DNA of 64,000 bases. Origin: Choristoneura fumiferana (Eukaryota > Arthropoda > Insecta > Lepidoptera > Tortricidae). A program made the position numbers and the translations under genes. Of the stretch, positions 46,463 through 58,236 are shown piece by piece. The DNA lies in the NCBI RefSeq assembly GCF_025370935.1, contig NC_133485.1, positions 6,894,554 to 6,958,553 of the forward strand. The letters are read 5' to 3'. Under the pieces are notes generated by a model. The model was not told where the DNA came from and ran no database searches. It was given only the letters and a program-made list of their open reading frames with translations. Within the stretch, counting starts at the first letter, position 1. Every line of letters starts with the position of its first letter.

Positions 46463-49400
46463 CAGTCACCCACAGGCATTTTTACAAGATGCCGATATCT
46501 AAAAAAATCTGATGATTGTATGTACACGCAGGGTGTTTTAAGGTGTCAATAGAATGTCACAAACATGTCATTAAACGTAAATTGTAACGAGTGTCTTTAA
46601 CAGTTTTAAATTAACTACGAGTACTTGCAATTAACCTGTATTTTTCGCGATTATACCACCCACGTCTTGACCTGTTGCTGAAAAGTCCGTACCTGAAAAA
46701 AAGAAGATAATCGTAACTAAAAACATTTAAGTCGAGCAAAAATTCAATAACGCAAAGATTCCATTTCTGTAACGCATCAAATCCAATTTCGTAACAGAAA
46801 AAAACCTTTCTAAGAATAAAGAAAGATTCTTTCATATGTACGTAATCCCGTCTAAAAAACGTAAACAACAGAGTGATGGGTTACTTACGCATTCACTTCG
46901 GGAAAAAATATTTTTATTTTTATCACTGTCGCTTACGTCCATCATGTTCTTTATTACAACTAGGATAAGTAGCTGATGACATGTAGGCCGTAAGAGTACG
47001 ATGAATAAATAAGATAAATCAAATGGGGAACAAAGAACACACTTATTCACATTGCAAATTGAAATCACAATAGCACATTCCATCGTATTGTGAATTTGCG
47101 ACAAAAACATTCTTGCGGTCATATTCTAGAAAGAACTTCAATGCGACTGCGACGGATCCAAATGATGAAGTTCGTACATTATTGATTTTGTTGTAATTAT
47201 TGAAAAAAGTTAATGGTAGAATACGGTTAATGGTATGGCTACGTATGTAAGTCTTGGTTGGCCGGTACTTCGGGTGCGAGTTAAAGGATATTTGAAACAG
47301 GTTTGCAGGTATAAGTATATAAGTAATGCAGTATATTTCAGCAGGTGGTTGAGTTAGTTTAATTAAACGCCTCCATAGATGTTTTTTAGTATTTTTAAAC
47401 TACGGTTGATAAATGCTTCCACACATTGATAGATTTTATATCTAAAACACCGAGGGCATCGAGGTCGCGTCAATGGCCCGACTACGTTTTGAATAAAGAA
47501 TTCCAATTAAAAATCTTTAACAAATTAGTTTAGTAAAACGAACCCGCCATCTGTTGATTTCAACAAATATATTTATATTGTAACAATTTTAAGACACTAA
47601 GTTAACATTCCAATTTCAGAATAGGTACGTCCAAAATAGAGAGTTGGCTGCTCTCTCCCTTGCTGTCGTAAATCAAAAATTAATTTATATAATATATCCT
47701 GATCTCATGATGTTCTTGTTTAGCTTTTACACAACGCTGAGTGGATTTCCATCTTCTGTTTTATTATTTATAGAGATGATAAGTTTTTTGCAAAGTTCTC
47801 GTGAGTTGTTTTTCCTTAGAGTGAAATATTTTGGCATGGTGTATGTAGGCGCGTTGTGGAACTTGTGGATAAATATATATGTAGGTAATATTTAGGTACA
47901 GTCAAGGAACGGAATCGCTTATTTATTTATTATTATTATTAGGCCAAAAATATAAGATCTCACTCAAGTTGCTAGCCTAATATGCACCCTGGTAGGGTAT
48001 TTTTTTATTATGAGAGAGGCAAACGAGCATGGTTATAGGGCTATTACATAATATACCGTAGAGATCAATACCAAAACAACGTGCAACTTCACGTCAAGAA
48101 ATAAGACACTGTTTAGTTTCTTTCGCGAGATTCTGTTCCACTCATTACTCGCTAAGCCTCATCTCTAATGTACAAGTTTGTTTGCCAGTTCGTGACACGT
48201 TGGGGGCTGACTTAGTGACGTGTGCACCGAGCATAGAATCGCAACTTAGACATCCTGATGTGCTCCTTATTTATTATAAAGAATTGTTTTTGGAACTGAT
48301 ACAGACATAACAGAGGTGGTACCTACAAATGTTTTATTGTAAGGAATACTCAAGTTTACGTGTCTATACAAACAATATGTATTCTTGACGACAGTTTTTT
48401 TTACAGAATAAATACTTCATACCTGTAGAGGTAGGTCACATAAGTAAGAGAAATCTTTCTCCATTCAGATTATACCTGGGGACCAAAGTCCAAAGCGAGC
48501 GACGGAAGTTGTACCCATGCGTCCGAGTTGAGAAACTTCGATAGTGCAATGTAGGATGTTGCAGTTGTTTTGTCAGACAACTAGATGGTGGTAGGAGTCG
48601 CTACATATCTATTCAGTATCTATCTACTTTAGACTGTTATCTTAATTTGATTTTACTTACAGGAGAAAAAAACATTCGAAAGTACTTTACTAGTAAAAAC
48701 ACAATAACGTTTGTTTGCGAAAAGAGTTTAAATAATTTATTAAATCAGGCGTTACTTTGCGGAGGTCCATATCAATGAACTAAAACAATACTTTGCTCAT
48801 TCAATGGTCTTCAATGCTTTCAGGGGTTTTCTTGGTCAGCTGTAGGTACATCCTACATTGACAAGTAAAAAAATATTCACGTATTGACATCAACTTATCT
48901 ACTAAGTTCTAAAGAGTGTTGTTCTCCTAAATTATTCATTTATGTACTTTGAAGCCACTCTCAATTACGCAAAATGATATTTAAGGTCCTTGATCCCTAT
49001 TTAGGCACGAGACAAACACACCTGCGGGAATTAATAAGCCGCCATTCGAATCATAAGAATACAAACCCAGCTGGTATGGTTATGTAAAGTAGTACGAAAC
49101 ATGTATGGGAAAATAAACCGTGACCTCGACAAACTAAGTATCCTTTTAGCCTACGCTATCTTTTTGGTTAGAATTATATATATAAAGAAGTGAAGAAAAG
49201 AGCGGAATGTAGAATAAGCTGGAAATTACTTCACCGACAAGAGCCTCTTAAATATATAATATATGACGATGATAATAAAAGTAGTTTGCTCTTGAATCGT
49301 GAAAAAATATTTCGTTGGTAATTTCTGTCTAGACATTTTTTTTAGTATCATCAACATAGTATGGTGTAAGCAGTTAATTAGGTTTTTATATTACAAGGCT

Positions 49401-49831
49401 TCACGGGAAAATAATACGATCGTTTTAATTTATCGTTACATAATTAATCATTCCTTTATGAGCGAATAAGTACCTACTAAGTATTTTTAATAATTGTGAG
49501 TCCTTTTTTCATCAGCAGTAAAATAGAATACAAATGAAATAGTAATTTATGATTCATGAGTTCAATGTATTTTTTTAGGGCAAAATACTTGCCTGTTGTA
49601 GTGTTCCATCGAATGCTGGGCAAAGGCCTGGATTTCTAACTCGCCCTCTCTGCATGCAGTCATGCTAGTCGCTCAAGAAAGCCACTAGATCATCCCGACA
49701 TCTTCGCCTTTTGTGGATTTATTCAAATGGCAAATTTACTTATACATATGCCACAGAAAAGACGTTGAAGCTTATAATACAATACGATATCAGTAATTGA
49801 TTCAGTTCTATTAATGAGAGATTCATATCAT
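46463..49831. other. AT-rich region, no gene seen
   Basis: Only a GGCAAACGAGCATGG fragment at about 48,005-48,045 from the 41,948 repeat family. Frames of up to 96 codons show no motif. Confidence 0.5.
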
Positions 49832-49965
49832 CATCATCATCATCCTAGCCTATAGGTACGCTTATACGTCCCGCTGCTTGGCACAGGCCGCTTTTAATGA
49901 GACGGCGCGGGCCTAAAGCGGATTGGGAACTTCACACAAACCTTTGAATTCCTTCATTGCGTTTC
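49832..49965 (-). mobile_element. Truncated SINE-like repeat
   Basis: CATCATCATCATCATCCTAG then CTTGGCACAGGCC and GATTGGGAACTTCACACAAA, the body of the 20,378-20,616 family. Confidence 0.6.
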
Positions 49966-52900
49966 ATGTAATATAGTTGTAATATTTAATCCGGGCCCGA
50001 TTGTGTATAACAGCCCACGCCTGGATCGTTATTATCCAGCCTGACCCCCAATTTTGATGACACAAGAAGTATTTTTGTTGGATCGAGATCCGAACACGTT
50101 AAACCCATTAAGCCTTGGGCAAGTAATAAAAAGAATAAGTCCCCTTTCTCAGTTTCTGCGTAGGTACAGACGGTCGGTTTAGTAGGAAGCGGTCTAAACA
50201 ACATTTCAACTTCGAGAATCCAGTAAGATTTTATTCAATACGAATCGTTTTAAATGCATTGATTAAATTATCAATTCTAAAGTAATGCTTTCAAGTTATT
50301 GCATATTACAATATCTAGGTACTTATGTGTATACCTAGTGGTTGGTCGTGTCTAGACACTATACTTACCTAAACTGTCTTATTGACAAACTTGAACTTAC
50401 CGATACTAAGTCGGTTTCGATGTAGGTATTAAGAAAAATAAACGTACAAAGTATCCATTGTGGTTTTAGAAACCTAGACTTTAATAAAATAGAATAGAAA
50501 GTAAATCCAAAATTTAAAAAAAATATTGTAGAGGGTTGGATCCTTTTTGTTAAACTACGTCCAATTGCGGGTTTGTTTGTAAATTTATTTATTGGAGGCT
50601 TATATTTATCTCGTAATGTTTGTACCTATATGGCTAGATATGTTAAGTGTGTAAATTATCTTCAGATCTAACAAGTAGAATTTACAGTTTAGATAAAAAT
50701 GCAAATACAGTAGTCATAAAAAAGGTACCAAAAAACCTTGCATTATGAAAGAAAATTTGTACCAAAAACTTATTCTCAGAACAAGTTAAGGTTTTTTTTT
50801 ATATTTGCACCTTAACTTTATAAATACGATGGCAATTATTCCCTCTCGCGATCCATTGTCACCAATATTTGAGTGTTTGATTTACTATGTTTGTGGTTAG
50901 TATTTTTGGATATCTTGGAAATTTACAGTTTACGCACTTATGACAGAATGTGTGCATTTATCTTTAATCCCATCCTCCAACAACGCCCACTCTATATGTT
51001 TTTAGATGAAAATATTTCTAGTCACCATAAATAATTATACTTAGTTTTAGGGGTAGTTGTGTCCCAGGAAGTAAATAAGCTTGAAGTAGATAAAGCTTAT
51101 GAGAATATTTTCAGTTATTTACGACACTTTTAATAAATATTTTTATCCTACAACAACGTCATGTAAATAGTTTCTTCAAAGCTAGTTTCTGTCCGTAGGT
51201 ACTGTACTGAACTTTAACCCAGGAGTCATCCAGAATCCCCATCGATCGTTCACCGCCTAATTCCTCCTTAGGCCTATACATCATGCAACAAACGTGCCTT
51301 TCGCGGTCCACTTAATAAACGCGATCCAGGCTCGACTGGCATTTTGGTAGAATTCACGCTCCATTGCTAGCGGAAATTGCGTTGTTTTGCGGTCTGCCCT
51401 TTTTGTGGCAGACTTGGACGCTGCGCCATAAAAAAAGTCGTGCGTTGTTTTAGCATTGGCTGGGTATGGGCAGCTGGGAAATAAATAAACAAACCTACAG
51501 ATATTTGACTAGAATTAAAGATTCCAAGTATGTTTGCACAGTGCTTGATTAAAGAATACTTGTTACTGAAGAAATACCTCAATTCAGGATACCTATTGTC
51601 CCTATTTTCGCCGGTGTCTAAATAAACATGCCAATCTACATCTCCTCGAAAAATCTATCACGTCGATAAAACCTCTCGCAGTTTTAAGCCGAGAACAGAC
51701 GAACGAATCCACGTCGTTTAAAGCGGGGTTCACGACAGCGAGCGAAGGTAGGAAATGCATTTGCAAATTAGATTCTCTGCCCCCGGCCTTATCGCGTCTT
51801 CGACCTACTTGCCTTTTAACCTCAGTCACATGCAAAGATTTTCGTGAGCTCCCCTTCCAGGTAGCCTCTTTGATTTTTTCCGAGTAGTTGTAAATAATTA
51901 TTTGCAGGGGTTTTTACTGACCAATGAATGACAAAGCGTCTCTTGATGGGTATTGCTGATGTATTAAACATTAAAGGAACCTTTCAAAACATACCTACTT
52001 ACTTTTCTGTATGCAAATGAAAAAGATGTGCCTTTGAAAAACGCTCCCCAATTTCCACGTGCAAAACAATTGACAAAACCGGACCACAGGCGGTGCATTA
52101 GATCGTGTCTATGCTTTCAATTCCACAATCGTCGTGTCGTCCCTCTACCCTCAAGCCATAAACAACTAGTCTATTCTGTATTAGAAAACAGCGGCAGTTT
52201 TAAAAATGGCGGTCGCTCGTTCACACTCGATTGGGCAAGGAAATTGCTGCTCGCACCGGATTGGTTTTTACATGCCTGCAGAAGAATCTCGTTATATTCA
52301 AACAATAGTGAACGGGAATTTTGTTTTATCTTTGGTTTACTTCGGTGGAGCAATCAGTTTTATCAATGCGAGGTTTACGTTAACAATAAAATATATCATT
52401 CGTTTCGAATGAAGTGTAAAACCCCTTTCAGCAAATAGTAAGATGGTAAACTATTATCCACGCATCTATAGGTAATTTTCAATTGTTGATCCTTGATTGT
52501 TTTTGTTGTTTTGAATTGTTGAATTGTTCTCCTTAAAGTCGCTTACACATTAAACTGACAACCGAATATAAGCGTAATAACCGTGAAATAGCGGCGTAAT
52601 TGCGTTACATAGACGCGCGTGGAGTGGGAGAAATTGGCCAATTGCCTGCGGAAAAATTACGTAGAAGTATAATCAGGTAGCTGCATAAAGTCGAGCTGAC
52701 CTGCTTTAATAACTAAGATTGACGTAAATGGAAAACTAGGTTAGACGCGTATTTTAAATCTAGTTAAATTGTTTTTGTTTTCAAATTATTCGTTGTTTTT
52801 GATAACACTTTATTTAATTAAGGGTATCAATTAAGTAGGTATCTAGAGCAAACAGGTTGTAGGTGTCTAAGTCGTGGTACTATTGTAAAATACTAGGTAC

Positions 52901-53266
52901 GATAATTAAGATTATTTAATGGCTTAAAATGATTGCTTATATAATATAACTTATTCTTTTAGTCCACAAATAAAGGTGAAATCCTTATTATGTCAACATT
53001 AAAAGATTTCTTCCCAGTTTTAGGTATAATGTCCATTCAGTACCAACAAATTGCAAAATATACATTACAGTCAATCACGATACTTAGATATACTAATCAC
53101 TGTGTACCACATGTATTTACAATTATAAATCATGACATGATCGCCGTGTCAAGTCATTAGCCGATAGTTAATGAGCCTCATTTTCATAAGCAAATAAACA
53201 ATGCAGAGAGGGCGATAGCGTGACAATGCAAACCGCATTGAGTAGGTCGCCTTATAGAACATAATG
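49966..53266. other. Intergenic, no gene supported
   Basis: A 136-codon frame at 52,028-52,438 lacks domains, a signal peptide or codon structure I recognise. A GC-richer patch at 51,200-51,420 is not a convincing exon. Confidence 0.5.
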
Positions 53267-53380
53267 TACAGTCACCAGCATTAATATTAATATTTGACAC
53301 GTTTTTCCGGCCCTAGAAATAGAGTCGTATCAGATATTTATGCACGCTTGTTGTGTCAGATATTGGTGCTGATGACTGTA
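53267..53380. mobile_element. Palindromic MITE with CAGTCACCAGCA ends, copy 2
   Basis: TA at 53,267-53,268 and 53,379-53,380 flank CAGTCACCAGCA and GTGCTGATGACTG. Relative to 46,328 the body is inverted and about 20 bp shorter. Confidence 0.82.
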
Positions 53381-53488
53381 CTATCGAACCAACTGAATCG
53401 TGACCCACTTCAGGTCCCACCTTTTCGTAGAAAAAGTCATAGTGCATCGCATTGCTTGATAATTCATTATGACGTTTAATGTTAGAAT

Positions 53489-53628
53489 ACAATACAGTAC
53501 AATAACACTTTATTGCACACCAACACTGTAAGCAGTACAGAAAACACAGGTATATACATAGAGATTTTCTAAGGTAAGTAATAGGCGGCCTTATCGCTTC
53601 AGAGCGATCTCTTCCATGCAACCTTTAC
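53489..53628 (-). mobile_element. LINE 3' end with (TACAA)n tail
   Basis: ATACAATACAGTACAATAAC, CTTTATTGCACACCAACACT, GCTTCAGAGCGATCTCTTCC. Same family as 25,001-25,128, about 95% alike by eye. Confidence 0.72.
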
Positions 53629-56600
53629 AATGAACAGAAATAAGGAATAAATTTTAGCAGGTGGTACAATTAACAGTAGAATGAATGAGAATGTTCTACG
53701 GTGAGTCAGGAATCAAAATGGTTCGACTGTACAATATTGGACCCGTTCAAGGTTGAATATCTGTCATGTTGTACGATAATTAAGAGAAGTCTCTTCGTTC
53801 CATTCTCCATACAAACGTAGTCCCGGTCTCATTTGAAAACTAGGCAACAGAAATAGATGAAATTTTGTAAGTATGGACTAGACATAATTATCTATGCCTG
53901 TGGTTTTTCAGATTTTCATATAATACAATTTCAATAATTACAGGAGCTCAAAAGTCGACAAAAAAAAGATGCCAACTTTGCACGAGAATTACAGACTAAT
54001 AAAGCATTTTTACAAAAATCGAAAAACCACAGCCATAGAAAATATAATGAATATTTTGATTGTAAAATATCATTGATTTCTGTGCTATACTTTTCGTATA
54101 ATATGAGGACAACGAAACCCAAAATTCAACCGCCCAAATCTTGAAAAGCCTACAGCTATCTCGATATAAATTACGGACGTCGTTGCGGAAGGCATTGGGG
54201 GGACGGCTGCGAGCTCTTATGTCACGAGCGATAAAGACAGCAATATCCCAAACGAATACCTAACGCGGCCGCGCGACCGGCAGGGAAACTTTTCTTAAAA
54301 GGATTTTTACAAAATGAATCGGAAATGAAGGATTGTGATCGTATGTTACGTGTGTACAAACGTGAGCTATTACCGAACCACCATGGACATTTTCTGTTCT
54401 TACCATCAAGTGAGATTAAAGGTCAATTTCAGATCAGTTTAAATATTTTTTCCAGTGTATTGGTTTACAGTTGTTATACTGTGAAAATTTTGTTATAAAT
54501 AATAATGAAAAGGAATTTCTATGAGCATTACGAAAAGGGCCAGTCGTGAAATATACGCAGTAAAACCTTCCGAGGGACAATGCAGGGGATCCCTGTACTT
54601 CCGCACTATGACAATATGTCCCTATGCAAGGTTCAATGGCCCAACTACCCGGTAAATCCAAACAAATGAAGCGGTCGTGTTAACGAGGGAAGTGGGGGGA
54701 GCATTCTAAGTCCCCCCTCTATCCCCTTTTAAGGGGCCGAGATTGGAGGAGCAGAATCGGCAATAAGTGCAAGGGTAACTGCAGGCAATCTGCCGGAATG
54801 GACCGCTATCCACTGATTTATTGAGATCATGGGAGCCCTGGATGTGACAAATAATGGATCTTTAGGATTAGTCACTGAGGCTAGTACGCCCACGCTGAGA
54901 AAATCACATTTATAGTCAACCAAGTAGTTGCTTTACCATTTTTGGTGACAGTCCCTACATCGAAAAAAAAACAACAAAGCTTATTATCACATTGACTAGT
55001 AGTCGTTGATGTTTAATTTTTAAGCAATAATATGACACTGGACCCTAGGGCAGTAAAGGAATTGCTTTGTCGATTTATAAAACACTAGTAACTTAGTTTA
55101 TTAAGCCTCAATAGGCATGATTTACAATCTAGTAGCAGTTAAGAAAGTTATCCTCCATAAAACTAAGATTTGTAGCACAAGGTCAAGTTTATTGCCCAAG
55201 ATTTGGAGTCGAAAATGTTGAGAAGGCATTCAAAAAGAAAACACAGTTTTTACGTTATTTCCTATTCAACAAAATGCCGAGATTCACTAAAAGCATCCAT
55301 TTTGCTAACATTAAGCTGTCTTATCTAGGGACTGTATAGCAACGTGTGTATGCTGTGGTCCTTAGTAAGCGGCTACGACTACGTAGCCAATATTCCACTC
55401 AGCTGCATTCGGACATATTGGCCCAAAGACGCCGACCATCCAAGAACGACCAACCAGATTATACTCTCGACCATAAATCACCCAAACGTGACTTATTACA
55501 CACTTTAAAACTCGACCCACGAAATTAGTGACGCCATTAATTATCTTCAGTAATGATCAATAAATAAATCACAAATTAAAGTTTCATAATAACCGTGAAA
55601 CGTAATTTATTCACGGTCATGAATAGCTCCGTAAATATGTGTTGTCATATCGGACAGACCTTCAGTATCGCGGTTATAATAATGAAATATCGTCGATGGT
55701 GCGTTCGCCATCCGACAAAAACAATTTGTCGGACCTCGTTGCAGGAATGTCGATAATTAAACGAACCTGCAGCCAGCTATTTCAGAGGCCCGCTCGCTCG
55801 ACAGATCCATATATTTTACTTTCATTTTCCTTTTAATCCGACCGGCTATGAATCTATTCCTTTCCCGAATAAATTGCAGGCATCGCCGATGTTCAGGCGG
55901 ATCGGATGATGAAAATCAACCGCAATCCGACGCCGTATCTACAGATTATAAAAATAATGCGAACAAGAGAACAAGCGCCCCTCAGCGGTATCGATAAAAT
56001 ATAAATGGAACACCCAACAGTCGACGTGATATGTTGGGATTAAGAGGCGAACATCGATAAGCAGCTTTTAAAATTCCGCGCACACCGGTACACGAGAGGC
56101 ACGGAAAAAAATTGAAAGGAGACTCAAATATGTCGTCTGAATATTAAAAAGCAAAATACTGAATAATGCAGTGGGCGGCCCGCGAATGATATAAGAGTGT
56201 AAGACGATTGGTGGAGCTATTTGCAAGCCATTAGTGCTGATAGAGCGTAAAGATTTTTCTCGACTCCAAACTTTTTTTATAAGGAAATTGTCGATTTTTC
56301 ATCGCACCGCGGTCGTCGTCCTCTCGGTGTCACTCATGTGCGGTGTACCATTTCTTTTGCTCACTTTATCATCATTCCTTGAGAATGAAATTAATTTTCC
56401 CTTTCTCTTTTCGTGCTTTTCTTCCACAATAGCGCACAAATGAAGTCGCACTCGTGTTTTTAGCACTCGGGTATGTTGTTTTTGTCTTAAAATAATAACG
56501 ACGAAGCGAGTGGGAGCCGCAAAGACACCGGCAAACGTTGCGTAATCAGACGTACTGTTCCCGCCGAAATATTTGGATAAATTTTGTTAATCCCAACCCA

Positions 56601-57145
56601 TACCCGAGCGCGCCATTTCTGTGCGAATGCACGGTTAAAAGATTCGTTAAAGTAAGTAAAATACACGAGCCGGTCATTACTGAGGATAATCCGGGATAAG
56701 TGCGAGTAAAACCGAGGGTGTCTTTAGGCAATCTGATAGCTACCACTTTGAGCCTCAAAATATATAGGTATCAAAATGCTTTCGATATTTTCCCTTGAGC
56801 TGTGATAAAATGAAATGGATGATGCCTCCGCTCCGGGTTCTCGCTTAACTGCTTCTATTGAAGATGCGTGAGATAAACTACACAGACGTCGTTAGTTCCT
56901 ATAGTTTGTTGATCTCGAACTTAATGTGAAGGAAGGGAGAATAAAAATGTAGGAGGCGCGCGCTATTCCTCGGAATCGTATATACTGCTAACTTTGTACG
57001 CGTGACTTTAAGAATGATTTATTTAAAATGTAAAATAGCATTAAAGCAATATAAAAGTTTAATGTGTAATTAGATTTTGTAGTTAGATTCTGCGACAAAT
57101 ATAAAGTTTCATGTGGCAACATGTTCAGCGTTAGTTACTTGAAAA
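53629..57145. other. Intergenic, no gene supported
   Basis: GC content rises between about 55,340 and 56,700, but the frames there (60-70 codons) have no motif I recognise. No clear repeat. Confidence 0.45.
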
Positions 57146-57200
57146 TAAAGAAAGAAAGAAAAAACATTTATTCGTGACATTACTACACAAAATACTATAT
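57146..57200 (-). mobile_element. Possible LINE 3' tail
   Basis: AAAGAAAGAAAGAAAAAACA then TTTATTCGTG, the complement of an AATAAA(TTTC)n LINE end. Short and weak. Confidence 0.4.
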
Positions 57201-57397
57201 TGAATTAAACTAAAAAAATTACGTATCACGGTCAAGAAATGGTCCCAAATCAGCATAATGCCGCCCGTACGAACGGCGCTGGTCTTCCTATGGGACCATC
57301 GGGACTGCATACATTTTACAAAAAAAAAACAACAAACCGTGAAATTGACACACTTAAAAATAACAAAATAACTGCCAACAAAAACAAACATTTCATC

Positions 57398-58236
57398 GAC
57401 GTTGTAGCGCTGCCATTTGTATGATATTATTACAATCTGTGGACCGCCGCCATTTCTTTGCTGTCATGTCCTTACCCGTCATTGTGTTTTAAACATTGAG
57501 TTGAGTGCGGGTATTCTCTTGCGTTCTCCTCCAGTTTTGGTCGAGTTGTAGTTCCATGAGTAGCCATCCTCCTCTGTTTAACAATACAATATGCGGTAGT
57601 GTTTAGTGCGAGTGATATTCCACTGACTTCCAATATGGCAAAATTCAAGTGTTGTGTTGTTGATTGTAATTCAAGAAGTGCCACTCACAAAATATTTTGC
57701 ATGCCCAAAAACGACTATTTACATAATCTTTGGATGTCGTTGCTAGTACCGACTAGCCCTTATTTGCTGGCTTTAACCAAGAGTCAACTGTTGTTGAAAC
57801 GCGTATGTGAAAGACATTTTGACCATATTCAGTTCGATCGAATAGGTGCGCGGATTCGATATTCGTATCCTCGCCTATTCACGGAAAAGGAAATGGTTCA
57901 TGGTGTACCACTCTCGTGTAAGTGTAAGTTTTTCTAACCTTTGCAATAATAGCTCCATGTTCAAAATTTTATTCAAATATAAATTTAATGGAAAGAGACC
58001 CTTTAATGAATAAATGATTAAAAACACTTTGTCGTTTTATTTCATAACTTATACGAGTATGAATAAAAATTAAATTAGTACAAGACATCAGTAATTCCCA
58101 TTTATCGTAGAGCGCATCACTAGCATTGACTGGAGACTATCGATAATGATTATATCGACCTGTGGAACTGTGGTACTTGTTTGACGACTGTCAAAAAAGT
58201 ACCACAGACTGTAAAATTTAACAGCGCTACAACGTC
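57398..58236 (+). mobile_element. Candidate THAP-bearing transposon remnant
   Basis: GACGTTGTAGCGCTG at 57,398-57,412 is perfectly inverted at 58,222-58,236. Further inward ACAATCTGTGG at the left matches the complement of CCACAGACTGT at the right with one mismatch. A 38-bp imperfect palindrome sits near the right end (about 58,168-58,206). The 839-bp interval contains the THAP exon. I see no convincing target duplication. It could be an internally deleted P-element-like transposon or a host gene flanked by chance repeats. Confidence 0.5.
57635..57937 (+). CDS. THAP-type zinc finger protein, single exon or exon 1
   Basis: Zinc-dependent DNA-binding domain of the C2CH type. From ATG at 57,635 (100 residues): Cys6/Cys7 and Cys11, then F21 and P24, W33, Cys58-x-x-His61 followed by F62, and P79-x-x-F82 in place of the usual AVPTIF. 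These are the defining THAP positions. The GTG at 57,599 is not needed as a start. The frame stops at 57,935-57,937, but a strong donor (CTCTCGT then GTAAGT at 57,918) precedes it, so the exon may splice onward as in P-element transposase exon 0. No catalytic domain is visible downstream. THAP domains occur in P-element transposases and in host regulators; both remain possible. Confidence 0.75.
   Translation: MAKFKCCVVDCNSRSATHKIFCMPKNDYLHNLWMSLLVPTSPYLLALTKSQLLLKRVCERHFDHIQFDRIGARIRYSYPRLFTEKEMVHGVPLSCKCKFF

Noticed and set aside
52028..52438. 136-codon frame
   Set aside because: No known domain, overlapped by other frames of similar quality, TTG/GTG-type start. Not convincing.
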